Origin: Planctomycetaceae bacterium
GTDB lineage: Bacteria > Planctomycetota > Planctomycetia > Planctomycetales > Planctomycetaceae
NCBI GenBank assembly: GCA_021732785.1
Contig: JAKFUG010000032.1
Location: forward strand, 1 to 64,000
Direction of reading: 5' to 3'
Length of the DNA: 64,000 nt
Positions within the stretch are counted from its first letter, which is position 1. Each line of letters starts with the position of its first letter. The notes beneath the pieces were generated by a model that worked only from the letters and a program-made list of their open reading frames with translations, was not told the DNA's origin and did no database searches. This document shows positions 24,449 to 33,584 of the stretch, in pieces. Position numbers and translations under genes: made by a program.

Positions 24449-26763
24449 ACTTCCGGGGCGGTGGGGAAGCGGCTGAATGTGGCGAGGTAGAGTTCTTCGA
24501 TCATCGCCGGGGTCGAGAGTTTTTCTTTGAACATGCGGTCGATGCGGCTGTTGCCCTGGCTGATCTTGTTCTCGATTTCATCCGAATTCGCCAGCAGCAA
24601 CACTTGCGAGAGCGTCGCGCCGGTGCTGCGTTCGCATTCGCAACTGGTCACCCGGCGGGGGCGGTCGAACGCATCCAGAAAATAGCTGCCGAAGTTTTCG
24701 TGCGGCAGATCGACCGCGCGGGCATCGCTGCTCATGTTGCCGAAATTCGATTTTACGCCACACGCGCTGTCGACGGCATCGAGCATCACCTCGGCCGAGA
24801 ATCGCCGGGCATAGTAGCGGGCGAAGTTCTGGTAGTCGTCGCGATTCGCCACCGTCGGTTGGGCGGAAAGTTGGTACGTCCGGCTGGTGACCATCAGGCG
24901 AATCATGTGCTTCATATCGAAGTGGTGATCGAGAAACTCTTTCGCCAAGGCGGCCATCAATTCGGGATTCGACGGCGGATTCGTTTCGCGCAGGTCATCG
25001 ATTTCATGTACCAACCCGCGGCCATAGAAGTGACCCCACAGACGGTTGACCAGTGCCTTTGCGAAGAACGGATTTTCGGGCTTGGCCATCCAGTCGACGA
25101 GCGCGTGCCGAGGGTCTTCTTCCGGACCGAATTTGGCGATCGGGCCGTCGATGAATTTCGGTTCGAGCCGTTGTTGCGTGACGGGATGGACTTCGCCATT
25201 CGTGACCGTGGGCGACGAGAAATACGGTGGTGGTTCGCCGAAACTCTTGCGACCCAGCCGCGTGTAGAACCCCGCGAGACCGTAGTAATCGTCCTGGCTG
25301 AACCGCTCGTACGGATGATGGTGACACTTCGCACATTGCAACCGCAAACCGAGAAAGACTTGCGCGGTATCGGCAGTCACCTGGTGCAATTGATCGTCGC
25401 GCGATTGCCAGAACCAGTTGATCGCCGGGGCATCGGCGGCTTCCCCCGAGGCGGCGACAATCCCACGAACGAACTCGTCGTACGGACGGTTCTGCGCGAG
25501 CATATCCTTGATCCAGTTGTGGAACGCATAGGACACATTCGTCGATCCGGCGAGATTCGAGTTTCGCAGGATCGAGCCCCACTTCATCGCGAAGTAAGCC
25601 GGATAGTCGGACGAATTGAGTAACTGATCGACGAGCTTGTCTCGGCGGTCGGACTCCGTCTTCGCCAGGAACACGCGCGTCTCTTCGACGGTCGGCAAAC
25701 GGCCGCAGAGATCGAGGGTCAACCGCCGCAAATACGTGGCGTCGTCGCATTCCGCGGAGGGTTGGAGACCGAGCTTTTTCCATTTCTCAACGGAGAGTTG
25801 ATCGACGAAATTCCTGGGGATAAAACCGGCGATTTCGGCCAGCGGTGCCCCTTGCGGACGCAGCACCCGGCAGACGGCGACTTGTCCCTCATACCGGGCC
25901 ATGATCGCCGCTTCACCGGTCGGTTTGTTCGCGGTGACGAGACCGTCTTCGGCGACCACGGCGACCACATCGAGATTGCTCGAATACTGGGCGTCACGAG
26001 TCACATCGCGACGGGTGCCGTTGCTGTATTCCGCTTCGACGACGAGTTGCTGGTGTTGCTCGGGCTGGAGAATCTGTTCCGCGGGCGTCAGATGCAATTT
26101 CACGACGTGCGGGACATCCGGGGCCGACGCCGGTGCGCCCGCTTTCACCCACGAGAGTAGCAGCCGGTACGGTTCGCTGCCGGGGTCAATTCGTTTGCCG
26201 CCGCCGTGCGGGACCTGGCCGGTGGCTTTGGTTATGAGCAAACTACTTTCGGGAGCGGTCGCGAACACGCGGCGGCCACGGGCTTCTTTCACCAGGGCGT
26301 TGTAATCGAAATCCGCATCGAAACCGAACAACGACAGCTTGAACCCGTTCTGCCCGCTCGCCTTGCCGTGACAGCCGCCGGAGTTGCAACCGAAACGGCT
26401 GAGCAACGGTTCGATTTCCGTGGTGAAGTCGACGGCCCGGAGTTGATCCAGTCCGGTCACCGTCACAGGAATTTTGACCACTTGATTGGCCAAACTCACG
26501 ACGATCTCAGCCCGGCCGTTCGCGACCGGGACAACATACCCCCGGGCATCCACGGTCGCGATATGCGGTTGATTGCTGACGTACTGCGACTGGCGAGTGG
26601 CATCGTGCCCGTCCGCATTGACCAGCAATTGCCGACGAGCGAATGCGTCGGTGAAATCCACCGACGTCGGTGTGACGCGGACTTCCGCCGCCGCGGCCGC
26701 GACGTGGGCCATCAACACCGCACAGAAACTGATTCCGAGGCGAAGTTTCATGAACACGGCCAT
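24343..26763 (-). CDS. DUF1549/DUF1553 planctomycete cytochrome-type protein with Ig-like domain
   Basis: This 806-residue secreted protein has a signal peptide (about 1-26), an Ig-like region (about 27-105), and a cytochrome-like segment with GCNSGGCHGKASGQNGFKLSL (CX4CH, spacing wider than the usual CX2CH). A second Ig-like segment (about 215-295) precedes DUF1549 (from FIPRNFVDQLSVEKWKKLG), which holds a canonical CAKCH motif, then DUF1553 (from LVDWMAKPENPFFAKALVNRLWGHF) to the C-terminus. The family is nearly restricted to planctomycetes and relatives, and its biochemical role is unproven; heme binding and envelope location are inferred. It heads the operon with DUF1501 and PPC genes. 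An ATG four codons downstream (26751) is an equally good start. Confidence 0.92.
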   Translation of the reverse strand: MAVFMKLRLGISFCAVLMAHVAAAAAEVRVTPTSVDFTDAFARRQLLVNADGHDATRQSQYVSNQPHIATVDARGYVVPVANGRAEIVVSLANQVVKIPVTVTGLDQLRAVDFTTEIEPLLSRFGCNSGGCHGKASGQNGFKLSLFGFDADFDYNALVKEARGRRVFATAPESSLLITKATGQVPHGGGKRIDPGSEPYRLLLSWVKAGAPASAPDVPHVVKLHLTPAEQILQPEQHQQLVVEAEYSNGTRRDVTRDAQYSSNLDVVAVVAEDGLVTANKPTGEAAIMARYEGQVAVCRVLRPQGAPLAEIAGFIPRNFVDQLSVEKWKKLGLQPSAECDDATYLRRLTLDLCGRLPTVEETRVFLAKTESDRRDKLVDQLLNSSDYPAYFAMKWGSILRNSNLAGSTNVSYAFHNWIKDMLAQNRPYDEFVRGIVAASGEAADAPAINWFWQSRDDQLHQVTADTAQVFLGLRLQCAKCHHHPYERFSQDDYYGLAGFYTRLGRKSFGEPPPYFSSPTVTNGEVHPVTQQRLEPKFIDGPIAKFGPEEDPRHALVDWMAKPENPFFAKALVNRLWGHFYGRGLVHEIDDLRETNPPSNPELMAALAKEFLDHHFDMKHMIRLMVTSRTYQLSAQPTVANRDDYQNFARYYARRFSAEVMLDAVDSACGVKSNFGNMSSDARAVDLPHENFGSYFLDAFDRPRRVTSCECERSTGATLSQVLLLANSDEIENKISQGNSRIDRMFKEKLSTPAMIEELYLATFSRFPTAPEVINAEAHIAKDPDVRKGVEDVLWSLVNSREFGFNH

Positions 26764-27110
26764 TTCGCTGTCAGAACTGGTGGAATCACATCTCGTTCGT
26801 CGTCGGCGAGAATTTCCAGAACACGCCTTTGTATTGACGGCAAAAGCGCCGGCGTTACTTCAACTTTCGTTTATGGAATTCTAGCTCACGCCGGAACAGG
26901 ACGCAACATCCAATACAATCGGTGGTTACGTCTTTCGTATGAACTTCTTGCCGGATGCAAATGAGGCTGCGGTAGAAGCATCGCTTTCTCCGAGGCGAAA
27001 CCCTCGATTACGGCAACAGCCCCCTCGCCGACGCTCAAAAGGGGAGTACAATCTCGACACACGGGCTTAATGCAGCCTCATGAGTCTCAATTTTGAAGGC
27101 GAATCGTCCC
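26764..27110. other. Divergent intergenic region, no gene seen
   Basis: This space separates the minus-strand DUF1549 operon from the plus-strand sugar dehydrogenase gene and should contain both promoters. No RNA gene or clear repeat was seen; small frames here are not convincing. Confidence 0.5.
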
Positions 27111-28400
27111 ATGAGCCCCCTCTTCTTGCGACTGACTTCTCTCACGGCGCTCGCCGTGGCCGTGCCGGTGACGCTCCCCAGTTGTGTGACCACGACGCGC
27201 GTGGCAAGCGGGCTGAATATCCCCGTCCATGCGACCGCTCCGGCGGGGGACGCAAACCGGCTGTTCATCGTCGAGAAAGACGGCCTGCTCAAAACGCTCG
27301 ACCTGAATACGAGCCAGATCGCCACCTTCCTCGATATTCGCAACCGCGTCTTTTCGAATGGTGAAGAAGGCCTGCTGGGGCTCGCGTTTCATCCGCAGTT
27401 CGCCACGAATCGGCGGTTCTATGTCTACCACACGGTGAAGTACATCCAGGCCGTTGATCGGGCGTTGATCCTCGAAGAATACACGGCCAATGCCCAACTG
27501 ACATCAGCCGACCCGGCCACCGCGCGGACGGTACTCCGCATCTCCGATCCGCAGGACAATCACAATGGCGGTTGGATCACTTTTGGGCCGGATGGATTCC
27601 TGTACGTCTCGATTGGCGACGGCGGCAACGGCAACGATGACGGCCCTGGTCACTCCGAGGGGACCGGAAACGCTCAGGACATCACCGACAACCTCCTCGG
27701 CAAAATGCTCCGGATCAATCCCGATCCAGCGATCGACGATTTTCCCGCCGATCCGAACAAAAACTACGGCATTCCGGCGGGGAATCCGTTTATCGGAGTC
27801 ATCGGCGACGACGAAATCTGGTCCTACGGACTCCGCAATCCCTGGCGCTGCAGTTTCGATCGGCAGACCGGCGACATGTGGATCGGCGATGTGGGACAGA
27901 ATCAACGCGAAGAAATCGACTTCCTGCCGGCAGGAAACCCCGGTGGTCAGAACTTCGGTTGGCGACTGCGCGAAGGCACGATCCAGACGCCCACCGTTGG
28001 CGGCCCGCCCCCCGCGGGAAATGTGGAACCGGTCTACGATTACGGACACGGCGCGGGAGCGTTCCAGGGGAATTCCGTCACGGGCGGTTACGTTTACCGC
28101 GGGCCGATTGTCTCCCTGCGTGGCACGTATTTCTTTGCCGATTACGTATCCCGGAAAATCTGGTCATTCAAACGTTCCGGCACGACGATTACCGATCTCA
28201 CCGATTGGACGACCAAGCTGCAACCTTCGGTCGGCTCGATTGGCGGCCTTTCCTCATTCGGGGAAGACGCCAACGGGAATCTCTACCTCGTGGACTACGA
28301 CGGCGAGATTTATCAAGTGGTGGAAAAGTCGCTGTTTTCCGGGATGGCCAGCAATGTTGCCGCGACCATCACGCAATGGTGGCGTGCAATCGCGGGCTGA
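27111..28400 (+). CDS. PQQ-type glucose/sorbosone dehydrogenase-like secreted protein
   Basis: From ATG 27111 the protein is 429 residues with a signal peptide (about 1-25). The rest is the six-bladed propeller of the GSDH/soluble aldose sugar dehydrogenase family: NRLFIVEKDGLLKTLDL, EEGLLGLAFHPQFATNRRFYVYH, the calcium/PQQ-site region DNHNGGWITFGPDGFLYVSIGDGG, and SYGLRNPWRCSFDRQTGDMWIGDVGQ. It probably oxidises sugars or aldehydes in the periplasm, or is a related non-enzymatic propeller. A TTG six codons upstream is in frame but less likely. The last 25 residues (after EIYQVVEK) are a non-propeller tail. Confidence 0.92.
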   Translation: MSPLFLRLTSLTALAVAVPVTLPSCVTTTRVASGLNIPVHATAPAGDANRLFIVEKDGLLKTLDLNTSQIATFLDIRNRVFSNGEEGLLGLAFHPQFATNRRFYVYHTVKYIQAVDRALILEEYTANAQLTSADPATARTVLRISDPQDNHNGGWITFGPDGFLYVSIGDGGNGNDDGPGHSEGTGNAQDITDNLLGKMLRINPDPAIDDFPADPNKNYGIPAGNPFIGVIGDDEIWSYGLRNPWRCSFDRQTGDMWIGDVGQNQREEIDFLPAGNPGGQNFGWRLREGTIQTPTVGGPPPAGNVEPVYDYGHGAGAFQGNSVTGGYVYRGPIVSLRGTYFFADYVSRKIWSFKRSGTTITDLTDWTTKLQPSVGSIGGLSSFGEDANGNLYLVDYDGEIYQVVEKSLFSGMASNVAATITQWWRAIAG

Positions 28401-28470
28401 AGTCGGCACAATTCCCAACGTGTGCTCTGGATTTGTGTGTGTGCCACTGGCTCTGACAGTGTCTTTTCTT

Positions 28471-28597
28471 CTCGTTCCCACGTTCCACGTGGGAACGGAC
28501 GGCGGTGACGCTCTGCGTCGCGTTTGAAGCGATCTTGTGCGATCATGCGACGCGGAGCATCGCGACCGTGCGTTCCCACGCGGAGCGTGGGAACGAG
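28471..28597. repeat. 127-bp imperfect inverted repeat (GTTCCCACG type)
   Basis: The outer arms are CTCGTTCCCACG-like (28471-28497) and its inverse (28571-28597); inner arms around 28500-28522 and 28547-28570 also pair. The whole can fold as a long hairpin with a 20-odd base loop. It lies between the sugar dehydrogenase gene and xseA. Similar GTTCCCACGC elements are frequent in planctomycete and other genomes. Confidence 0.75.
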
Positions 28598-28648
28598 TTG
28601 TGGCGGACGCAGCTCGGAAAAACATCATCGCAAGGAAGTGAGCCGTCC

Positions 28649-29869
28649 ATGCCGAGTCCGCAGGAAGCGCCGGAAGTGCTCACCGTGGGGCAACTCACGG
28701 CGGTGCTGCGGGGTGTCGTCGAACAGTGTTTCCCCGATGTGTGGGTCGCGGGGGAAGTCTCGAACTGCCAGAAGGCCGGTTCGGGACACATCTACTTCAC
28801 ACTGAAAGATGAAGAAGCGCAGCTCAAAGCGATTCTCTGGAAATCCGCAGCCTCCAAGTTGAAATTCGACCTCCGCGATGGCATGGAAGTCATCGCCAAC
28901 GGGCCGCTGGAAGTCTACCCGGCGCGCGGGCAGTACCAGATCATCTGTCAGCGCGTGCAACCGCAAGGGATCGGCAGCCTCGAACTCGCGCTGCGTCAGT
29001 TGCAGGAAAAACTCTCTGCGGAAGGGTTGTTCGATCCGGCGCGAAAACGGCCGCTGCCGGAGTTCCCGCGGACGATCGCGCTCGTCACCAGTCCCACCGG
29101 AGCGGCGGTGCGGGACATGCTGCAAATTCTGTCGCGGCGATGGCCACTGGCGCGAGTGTTATTGTTGCCGGTCCTCGTGCAGGGTGACGGCGCGAAAGAA
29201 CAAATCGCCACGGCGCTGGGTTCCATCGCCCATTTGCCGGACGTCGATGTCGTCATCTGTGGACGGGGCGGCGGCAGTCTCGAAGATTTGTGGGCGTTCA
29301 ATGAGGAAATCGTGGCTCGGGCGATTGCCGCCTGCCCGGTCCCGGTGGTCAGTGCCGTCGGTCATGAAATCGATGTGACGATTGCCGACCTCGTTGCCGA
29401 TCGTCGAGCGCTCACTCCAAGTGAAGCTGCAGAATTGGTCGTCCCGTCGGTGGATGAGGTTCGCATTCTGCTGGCTCGTCAGCGGGAACGGCTCACCGCG
29501 GCGTTGCGAAATCGAGCGCGGCAATCCCGGTTAGCACTCGATGGGTTGGCACAACGCCGTTGCTTCGCGCGGCCGATCGATGGGGTTCACGAACGGGCGA
29601 CACGATTGGACGATCTCGAAGCCCGCATCGTCCGGGCAGCCCGCGGGCTGGTGGCCCGCAGTCGCGCCGAGGTGAACGCGTTCGCCGGTCAGCTCGATGC
29701 CCTCAGTCCGCTCGGCGTGCTGAGCCGCGGTTATTCGTTGACCAAGCGATTGTCGGACGGTTTGGTTTTGACCAGCAGCGATGACATTCAGCCGGGGGAT
29801 CGCATCTCCACGCTGCTGGGATCCGGTGCGATTGTGAGCACCGTGGACTCGGTCATGGTCGATGAATAA
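28649..29869 (+). CDS. xseA: Exodeoxyribonuclease VII large subunit
   Basis: The ATG at 28649, with AGGAAG upstream, gives 406 residues, the size of XseA. An OB-fold domain (VLTVGQLTAVLRGVVEQCFPDVWVAGEVSN, residues about 10-40, to about 110) precedes the catalytic domain with ALVTSPTGAAVRDMLQIL, VVICGRGGGSLEDLWAFNEE and PVVSAVGHEIDVTIADLVADRRALTPSEAAEL, all diagnostic. The coiled C-terminal region ends near SPLGVLSRGYSLTK. The enzyme degrades single-stranded DNA in both directions together with XseB. xseB, often adjacent, is not found here. A longer frame to 28505 is encoded by the palindromic repeat and is rejected. Confidence 0.95.
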   Translation: MPSPQEAPEVLTVGQLTAVLRGVVEQCFPDVWVAGEVSNCQKAGSGHIYFTLKDEEAQLKAILWKSAASKLKFDLRDGMEVIANGPLEVYPARGQYQIICQRVQPQGIGSLELALRQLQEKLSAEGLFDPARKRPLPEFPRTIALVTSPTGAAVRDMLQILSRRWPLARVLLLPVLVQGDGAKEQIATALGSIAHLPDVDVVICGRGGGSLEDLWAFNEEIVARAIAACPVPVVSAVGHEIDVTIADLVADRRALTPSEAAELVVPSVDEVRILLARQRERLTAALRNRARQSRLALDGLAQRRCFARPIDGVHERATRLDDLEARIVRAARGLVARSRAEVNAFAGQLDALSPLGVLSRGYSLTKRLSDGLVLTSSDDIQPGDRISTLLGSGAIVSTVDSVMVDE

Positions 29870-29896
29870 ACGCTGCTTCCTCCGCAAACCCGAAAA

Positions 29897-31633
29897 TCAG
29901 AATCCCGCACCGGCGGCGGGCTTTTTCGTTGTGCCGCCGGAACTCGGACTGGAGGCCTTCTCTTTGGCTCCGTCAGTTCGGGTCTCTCCGGTCGACGCGA
30001 TCCGGTGCGCGGCTTCCAGGCGATTGAAAAGCTTGAGAAGTTTGTCTTCAAACTGGAATGTTTTCGAGATCTGACCGCGCATCAGCAGGGGGATTGAGAT
30101 CGTTCCGAGCTTTTCTTCGCCTTTCCAGACGACGCAGAATTTCCCGGTTCGTCCGGTGGCGTCCGGATCGCGGCACAACATGATCGAACGGGCCACGAGC
30201 ACCTGTGCCCCCGTTCTGCCCTTCGCCTCGCCTTCGAAATCGAGAAACGCCAGCAGCAGACCGAACGCCTGGCCGGGTTTTGTTCCCGGCGCGGTAATGC
30301 GGATGTTGCGGTGTTCCAAGGCTCCGCGGGCGCGGAGTTGAATGCGCGGCACAATCCGCTGCTGTGGGTCGATCACCGACGAGAAGACGGCTAACGGGTC
30401 GACGACGGTGACTTCCTGCATTCCCGCCAGCAACTGGTTGCCGCGGATCGTGCCGATTTCCTCGCGCAGGTCTTTCTTGGCGATGGAACGCTCGTATTCT
30501 TTGAGGTCCTTCGGCACGAACGGTTTGAAGTCGGACGGGGCGTCGGTCACTGCGGCCGCGATATCGACGCCGGAAATGGCGAAGTTGAGATTCTGCCCGA
30601 CGGTGTGGCCCATCGAGTTCATCGCCACCACCCGACCTTGCCGATCGGTCAAGGGGCCGCCGCTGCTCCCGGCGGAAATGGGGCAGGTCGTTTGCAACCA
30701 GGTCCCATCGAGGTCCTGTCCGGTTTCATCGGCCATCACATCGGAGCTGCGAATCCCGCTGATAATCCCGGTGGAGGTGGTGAACGACAATCCTTCCGGA
30801 GCGCCGAACCCAACGACATCGATCCCTTTCAAAGGGATGGCGGTCGCGATCGCGATCGGGTCGATTTTCTTGTCGCCCAGATCGAGCTTGATCACCGCGA
30901 TGTCCGCACGCGGCTTCACCAGTTTGTAACCCAGAACTTTGACCTTGCTGCCGTCGGCAAAGATGGCCACCGCGGCCTTGGCACCGGTCACCACGTGATA
31001 GTTCGTTACGGCGGTTCCATCTTCATGCACAATGTAACCGCTGCCAAAGGAATCGCCGTCTTCCCCTTCGACTTCGAGGCGAATTACGGCGGGTTCCACG
31101 CGGGCAATCAATTCCGGCAAGGGGATAACGACAAGCGGTTCATCCTTGGGTTTCGCTTTGGGTTTCGGTGTCGCTTCCGCCGCGCTCAGTGTTTCATTCA
31201 TCGCGACGGGCTGCGGCGACGGTTGCGCGATCACGGGTTCTGCTGGTGCTACTGCCACGGGTTGCACGGGTGTCGCAACGGCCGCAGGAGTGGCCGCCAT
31301 CGGGGCGGGTGGCGGCACCGTGACTTGGGGCGTGCCGCTGGAATTCGCGACTACGGCGATGATCAGAGCGATCACCGCGACGGCTCCCCCGCCCACACCC
31401 AATCCCACCGCCATGCCGGAATTGCCACCGCTGGACTTGGATTTTCGCGGGGCCTTCCGCCGACGGCTTGTGGCAATGCTTTCGCTGCTGACGCTGGTCC
31501 GTTTCAGTGGTTCCGAACGGCCGGGAACTTCGACGGGCTTGCCGCACTTCTTGCACAGCACCATCTTGCCGGCGAATTGTTCGCGCACATCAAAATCGGT
31601 AAAACAATCCGGGCAGGAAACATCAATGCGCAT
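29897..31633 (-). CDS. Membrane-anchored trypsin-like serine protease with zinc ribbon
   Basis: This 578-residue protein starts with a MJ0042-type zinc ribbon (CPDC...CKKC, residues 8-33), a basic Ser/Lys linker, one membrane helix (about 74-98), a Pro/Ala-rich spacer, then a HtrA-like chymotrypsin fold. The triad is visible as His in TNYHVV, Asp in ADIAVIKLD and Ser in ISAGSSGGPL. There is no PDZ domain; instead about 200 residues of unknown C-terminal sequence follow. The protease domain should face outside the cytoplasmic membrane, with the zinc ribbon inside. This architecture is recurrent in planctomycetes; the substrate is unknown. It converges with xseA. Confidence 0.9.
   Translation of the reverse strand: MRIDVSCPDCFTDFDVREQFAGKMVLCKKCGKPVEVPGRSEPLKRTSVSSESIATSRRRKAPRKSKSSGGNSGMAVGLGVGGGAVAVIALIIAVVANSSGTPQVTVPPPAPMAATPAAVATPVQPVAVAPAEPVIAQPSPQPVAMNETLSAAEATPKPKAKPKDEPLVVIPLPELIARVEPAVIRLEVEGEDGDSFGSGYIVHEDGTAVTNYHVVTGAKAAVAIFADGSKVKVLGYKLVKPRADIAVIKLDLGDKKIDPIAIATAIPLKGIDVVGFGAPEGLSFTTSTGIISGIRSSDVMADETGQDLDGTWLQTTCPISAGSSGGPLTDRQGRVVAMNSMGHTVGQNLNFAISGVDIAAAVTDAPSDFKPFVPKDLKEYERSIAKKDLREEIGTIRGNQLLAGMQEVTVVDPLAVFSSVIDPQQRIVPRIQLRARGALEHRNIRITAPGTKPGQAFGLLLAFLDFEGEAKGRTGAQVLVARSIMLCRDPDATGRTGKFCVVWKGEEKLGTISIPLLMRGQISKTFQFEDKLLKLFNRLEAAHRIASTGETRTDGAKEKASSPSSGGTTKKPAAGAGF
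29904..29926 (+). terminator. Likely intrinsic terminator of xseA
   Basis: A GC-rich stem (CCCGC at 29904-29908 with GCGGG at 29916-29920) is followed by a T-tract (CTTTTT), 35 bases after the xseA stop. It overlaps the final codons of the convergent protease gene. Confidence 0.5.
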
Positions 31634-32195
31634 CGCGAGGGCCCCTGGAATGCTGGCATCGGTGTCGACAGGAAGTTAATTCGGAATCTTCGCGGAAATG
31701 GCAGTGGTGAACAGGTGCTAGCAGTCTAACCCAACTGTGATCTCGACGCCAGCAGGCTTTTGGGACCTTGGTAGTGAGTCCAGAGACTGGTGATCGCGGA
31801 AAGGTTGACCTTTAGCCCCGAAGGGGGCGCGATTCGACAGCCCAGCGGCGAAGCGTCTTCGCGCAGCCCTGGGCCAATGAATCGAAGAACCTTGCCAAGC
31901 CCCAACGGGGCGCGACGGTGTTGTCCGGAAAGAGTCACGCCCCGGTGGGGCTGCGTGTGCCTGTCGATCACGAACCCAGCCCTTCGGAGGACCTTCGGGC
32001 TGGGCGATCGAATGTCACCCCGTGGGGGCTCCGGAGTCTGGAATTGTTCACGGATGTTTCCCACCAAACACCGGATCCACCCGGCGATGAGTCCGCTCGA
32101 ATTCAAAATGTCGGGCCCCTGCTCCGACTCTTGAAACGGACTCACGACCTTGGGTGGCCTTGTCACACAAGAGGTGTCATCCGGGCCATCGTTGT
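31634..32195. other. Repeat-rich intergenic spacer
   Basis: This 560-base space holds no gene I accept. Between about 31808 and 32020 it contains a run of GC-rich mini-palindromes (AGCCCCGAAGGGGGCG, AAGCCCCAACGGGGCGCG, CGCCCCGGTGGGGCT, CAGCCCTTCGG...CCTTCGGGCTG). A 157-residue minus-strand frame (31726-32199) spans it but is built from these repeats. Confidence 0.6.
31808..32020. repeat. Cluster of short GC-rich palindromes (REP-like)
   Basis: At least four hairpin-forming units with GCCCC...GGGGC cores follow one another at intervals of 30-80 bases. They resemble the bacterial interspersed REP-like arrays and lie in the gap between the divergently placed ends of the protease and NtrC genes. 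Confidence 0.6.
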
Positions 32196-33584
32196 TCAAC
32201 CCGGTGCATTTTCTCCGGGTCGCAGGCCAAGTTGATCGAGCTTCTGCTGCAGACTTTGGCGGTGCATTCCCAATTGGCGGGCGGCTTCACTGATGTTGCC
32301 GTTGGCACGTTGCAGTGCGGCCGAGAGCATGGCCCGCTCGAAGGCGTCGATGAGTTCTGCTTTCGCGTCGGCGAACGGTTTGTCGAGGTATGCCGCGAAC
32401 GGATCGGTGTCCGTTGTCGAGCGCACGACGAGTCCGAGGTCCGCGGCATGCAACACGGGCTGATCGCATATGGCGACGGCAGCGACGATCGCCTGTTCCA
32501 GTTCGCGGACGTTGCCGGGCCAATCGTGGGAAAGCATCGCGGCCACGGCATCACGGGCCAGTTCCGGAATCGGACGCGATTGCCGTGCGGCTTCGCGCTC
32601 AAGGAACGCATGGGCCAGCATCAGCACGTCATCCTTGCGTGTGCGAAGCGGGGGGAGGACGATCTCGAATCCCCGTAGCCGATAATAAAGATCGCGACGA
32701 AACCGCCCTTCGGTGATTCGCTCTTCCAGGGGTTGATGCGTGGCGGAGATCACGCGGACGTCCACATCAATCGGTTGCTCTGTGCCAACGGGAATAACCT
32801 GCCGCTCTTGCAACGTGCGCAGCAGCTTGGCCTGCGCGGTCAGGGGAAGGTCGCCGATTTCATCGAGAAACAATATGCCATGATGAGCGCGACGGAAGAC
32901 CCCTTCACGATCACGATCGGCACCGGTAAACGCCCCTTTGATGTGGCCAAATAGCTCACTTTCCAGCAGTGATTCCGGCAGCGCGGCCGTGTTCACGGCG
33001 ACGAAGGGCCCGTTTGCACGGCTGCTCAACCGGTGCAGTTCCCGCGCGACGAGTTCCTTGCCGGTCCCGGTTTCACCCCGAACGAGCAGATCGACCGGCG
33101 CGTTGGCCGCCCGGACGAGCAGGCTGCGGACATCGCGCATCGCTCGACTGATGCCGAGCAGCCCGCCGGTTGCCGTGGGAGATTGGGCTTCCAGATCGGC
33201 CACGCGCCGTTCGAGTTGCACGCGGCGTTCCACGCGCGTCGCCGCGGCGCGAAGTTGTTCAATCTCAAACGGCTTGGTGAGAAAATCGGCGGCTCCCATC
33301 CGCATGCAATCGACGGCGAGGCTGATGCGATCGTTCGCGGTGACGATCACAATCTCCGTCGTCCGTGCCTGCGTCCCCAATTCCTGCAACACCCCCAGGC
33401 CGTCTAACCCCGGCAGGTTGATGTCGAGAAACACGAGATCGGGACGGTGGGCGCGAATCCACTCCACCGCCGCGCGACCATCCGCACATTCCGACACCGA
33501 CCAGCCGTCACGCTTCAACGCTCGTCGCATGCCGGTTCGCGCGGCGGTTTCGTCGTCAACGAGGAGAATCTGCAGATCGCTCAC
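32196..33584 (-). CDS. Sigma-54-dependent response regulator, NtrC family
   Basis: A GTG at 33584 overlaps the kinase stop (GTGA) and has AGGAGAA upstream, giving 462 residues. The receiver domain (1-120) has the acidic pocket at D10-D11 and phospho-acceptor D54 in FLDINLPG. The AAA+ domain (about 140-370) has Walker A GETGTGKE, the sigma-54 contact loop GAFTGAD and GILFLDEIGDLPL. A Fis-type helix-turn-helix (NISEAARQLGMHRQSLQQKLDQL) ends the protein. Phosphorylation by the upstream kinase should switch on sigma-54 promoters elsewhere; no -24/-12 site was identified in this window. Confidence 0.93.
   Translation of the reverse strand: MSDLQILLVDDETAARTGMRRALKRDGWSVSECADGRAAVEWIRAHRPDLVFLDINLPGLDGLGVLQELGTQARTTEIVIVTANDRISLAVDCMRMGAADFLTKPFEIEQLRAAATRVERRVQLERRVADLEAQSPTATGGLLGISRAMRDVRSLLVRAANAPVDLLVRGETGTGKELVARELHRLSSRANGPFVAVNTAALPESLLESELFGHIKGAFTGADRDREGVFRRAHHGILFLDEIGDLPLTAQAKLLRTLQERQVIPVGTEQPIDVDVRVISATHQPLEERITEGRFRRDLYYRLRGFEIVLPPLRTRKDDVLMLAHAFLEREAARQSRPIPELARDAVAAMLSHDWPGNVRELEQAIVAAVAICDQPVLHAADLGLVVRSTTDTDPFAAYLDKPFADAKAELIDAFERAMLSAALQRANGNISEAARQLGMHRQSLQQKLDQLGLRPGENAPG

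Noticed and set aside
28471-28597. CRISPR-like repeats with GTTCCCAC ends
   Set aside because: Only two inverted copies exist, with no regular direct repeats or spacers; it is a palindrome.
29862-30074. xseB candidate next to xseA
   Set aside because: The short frame has no Exo VII small-subunit features and overlaps the protease gene on the other strand.
31726-32199. 157-residue minus-strand open frame
   Set aside because: It spans the array of GC palindromes and its sequence is repeat-derived; no ribosome-binding site or family features.
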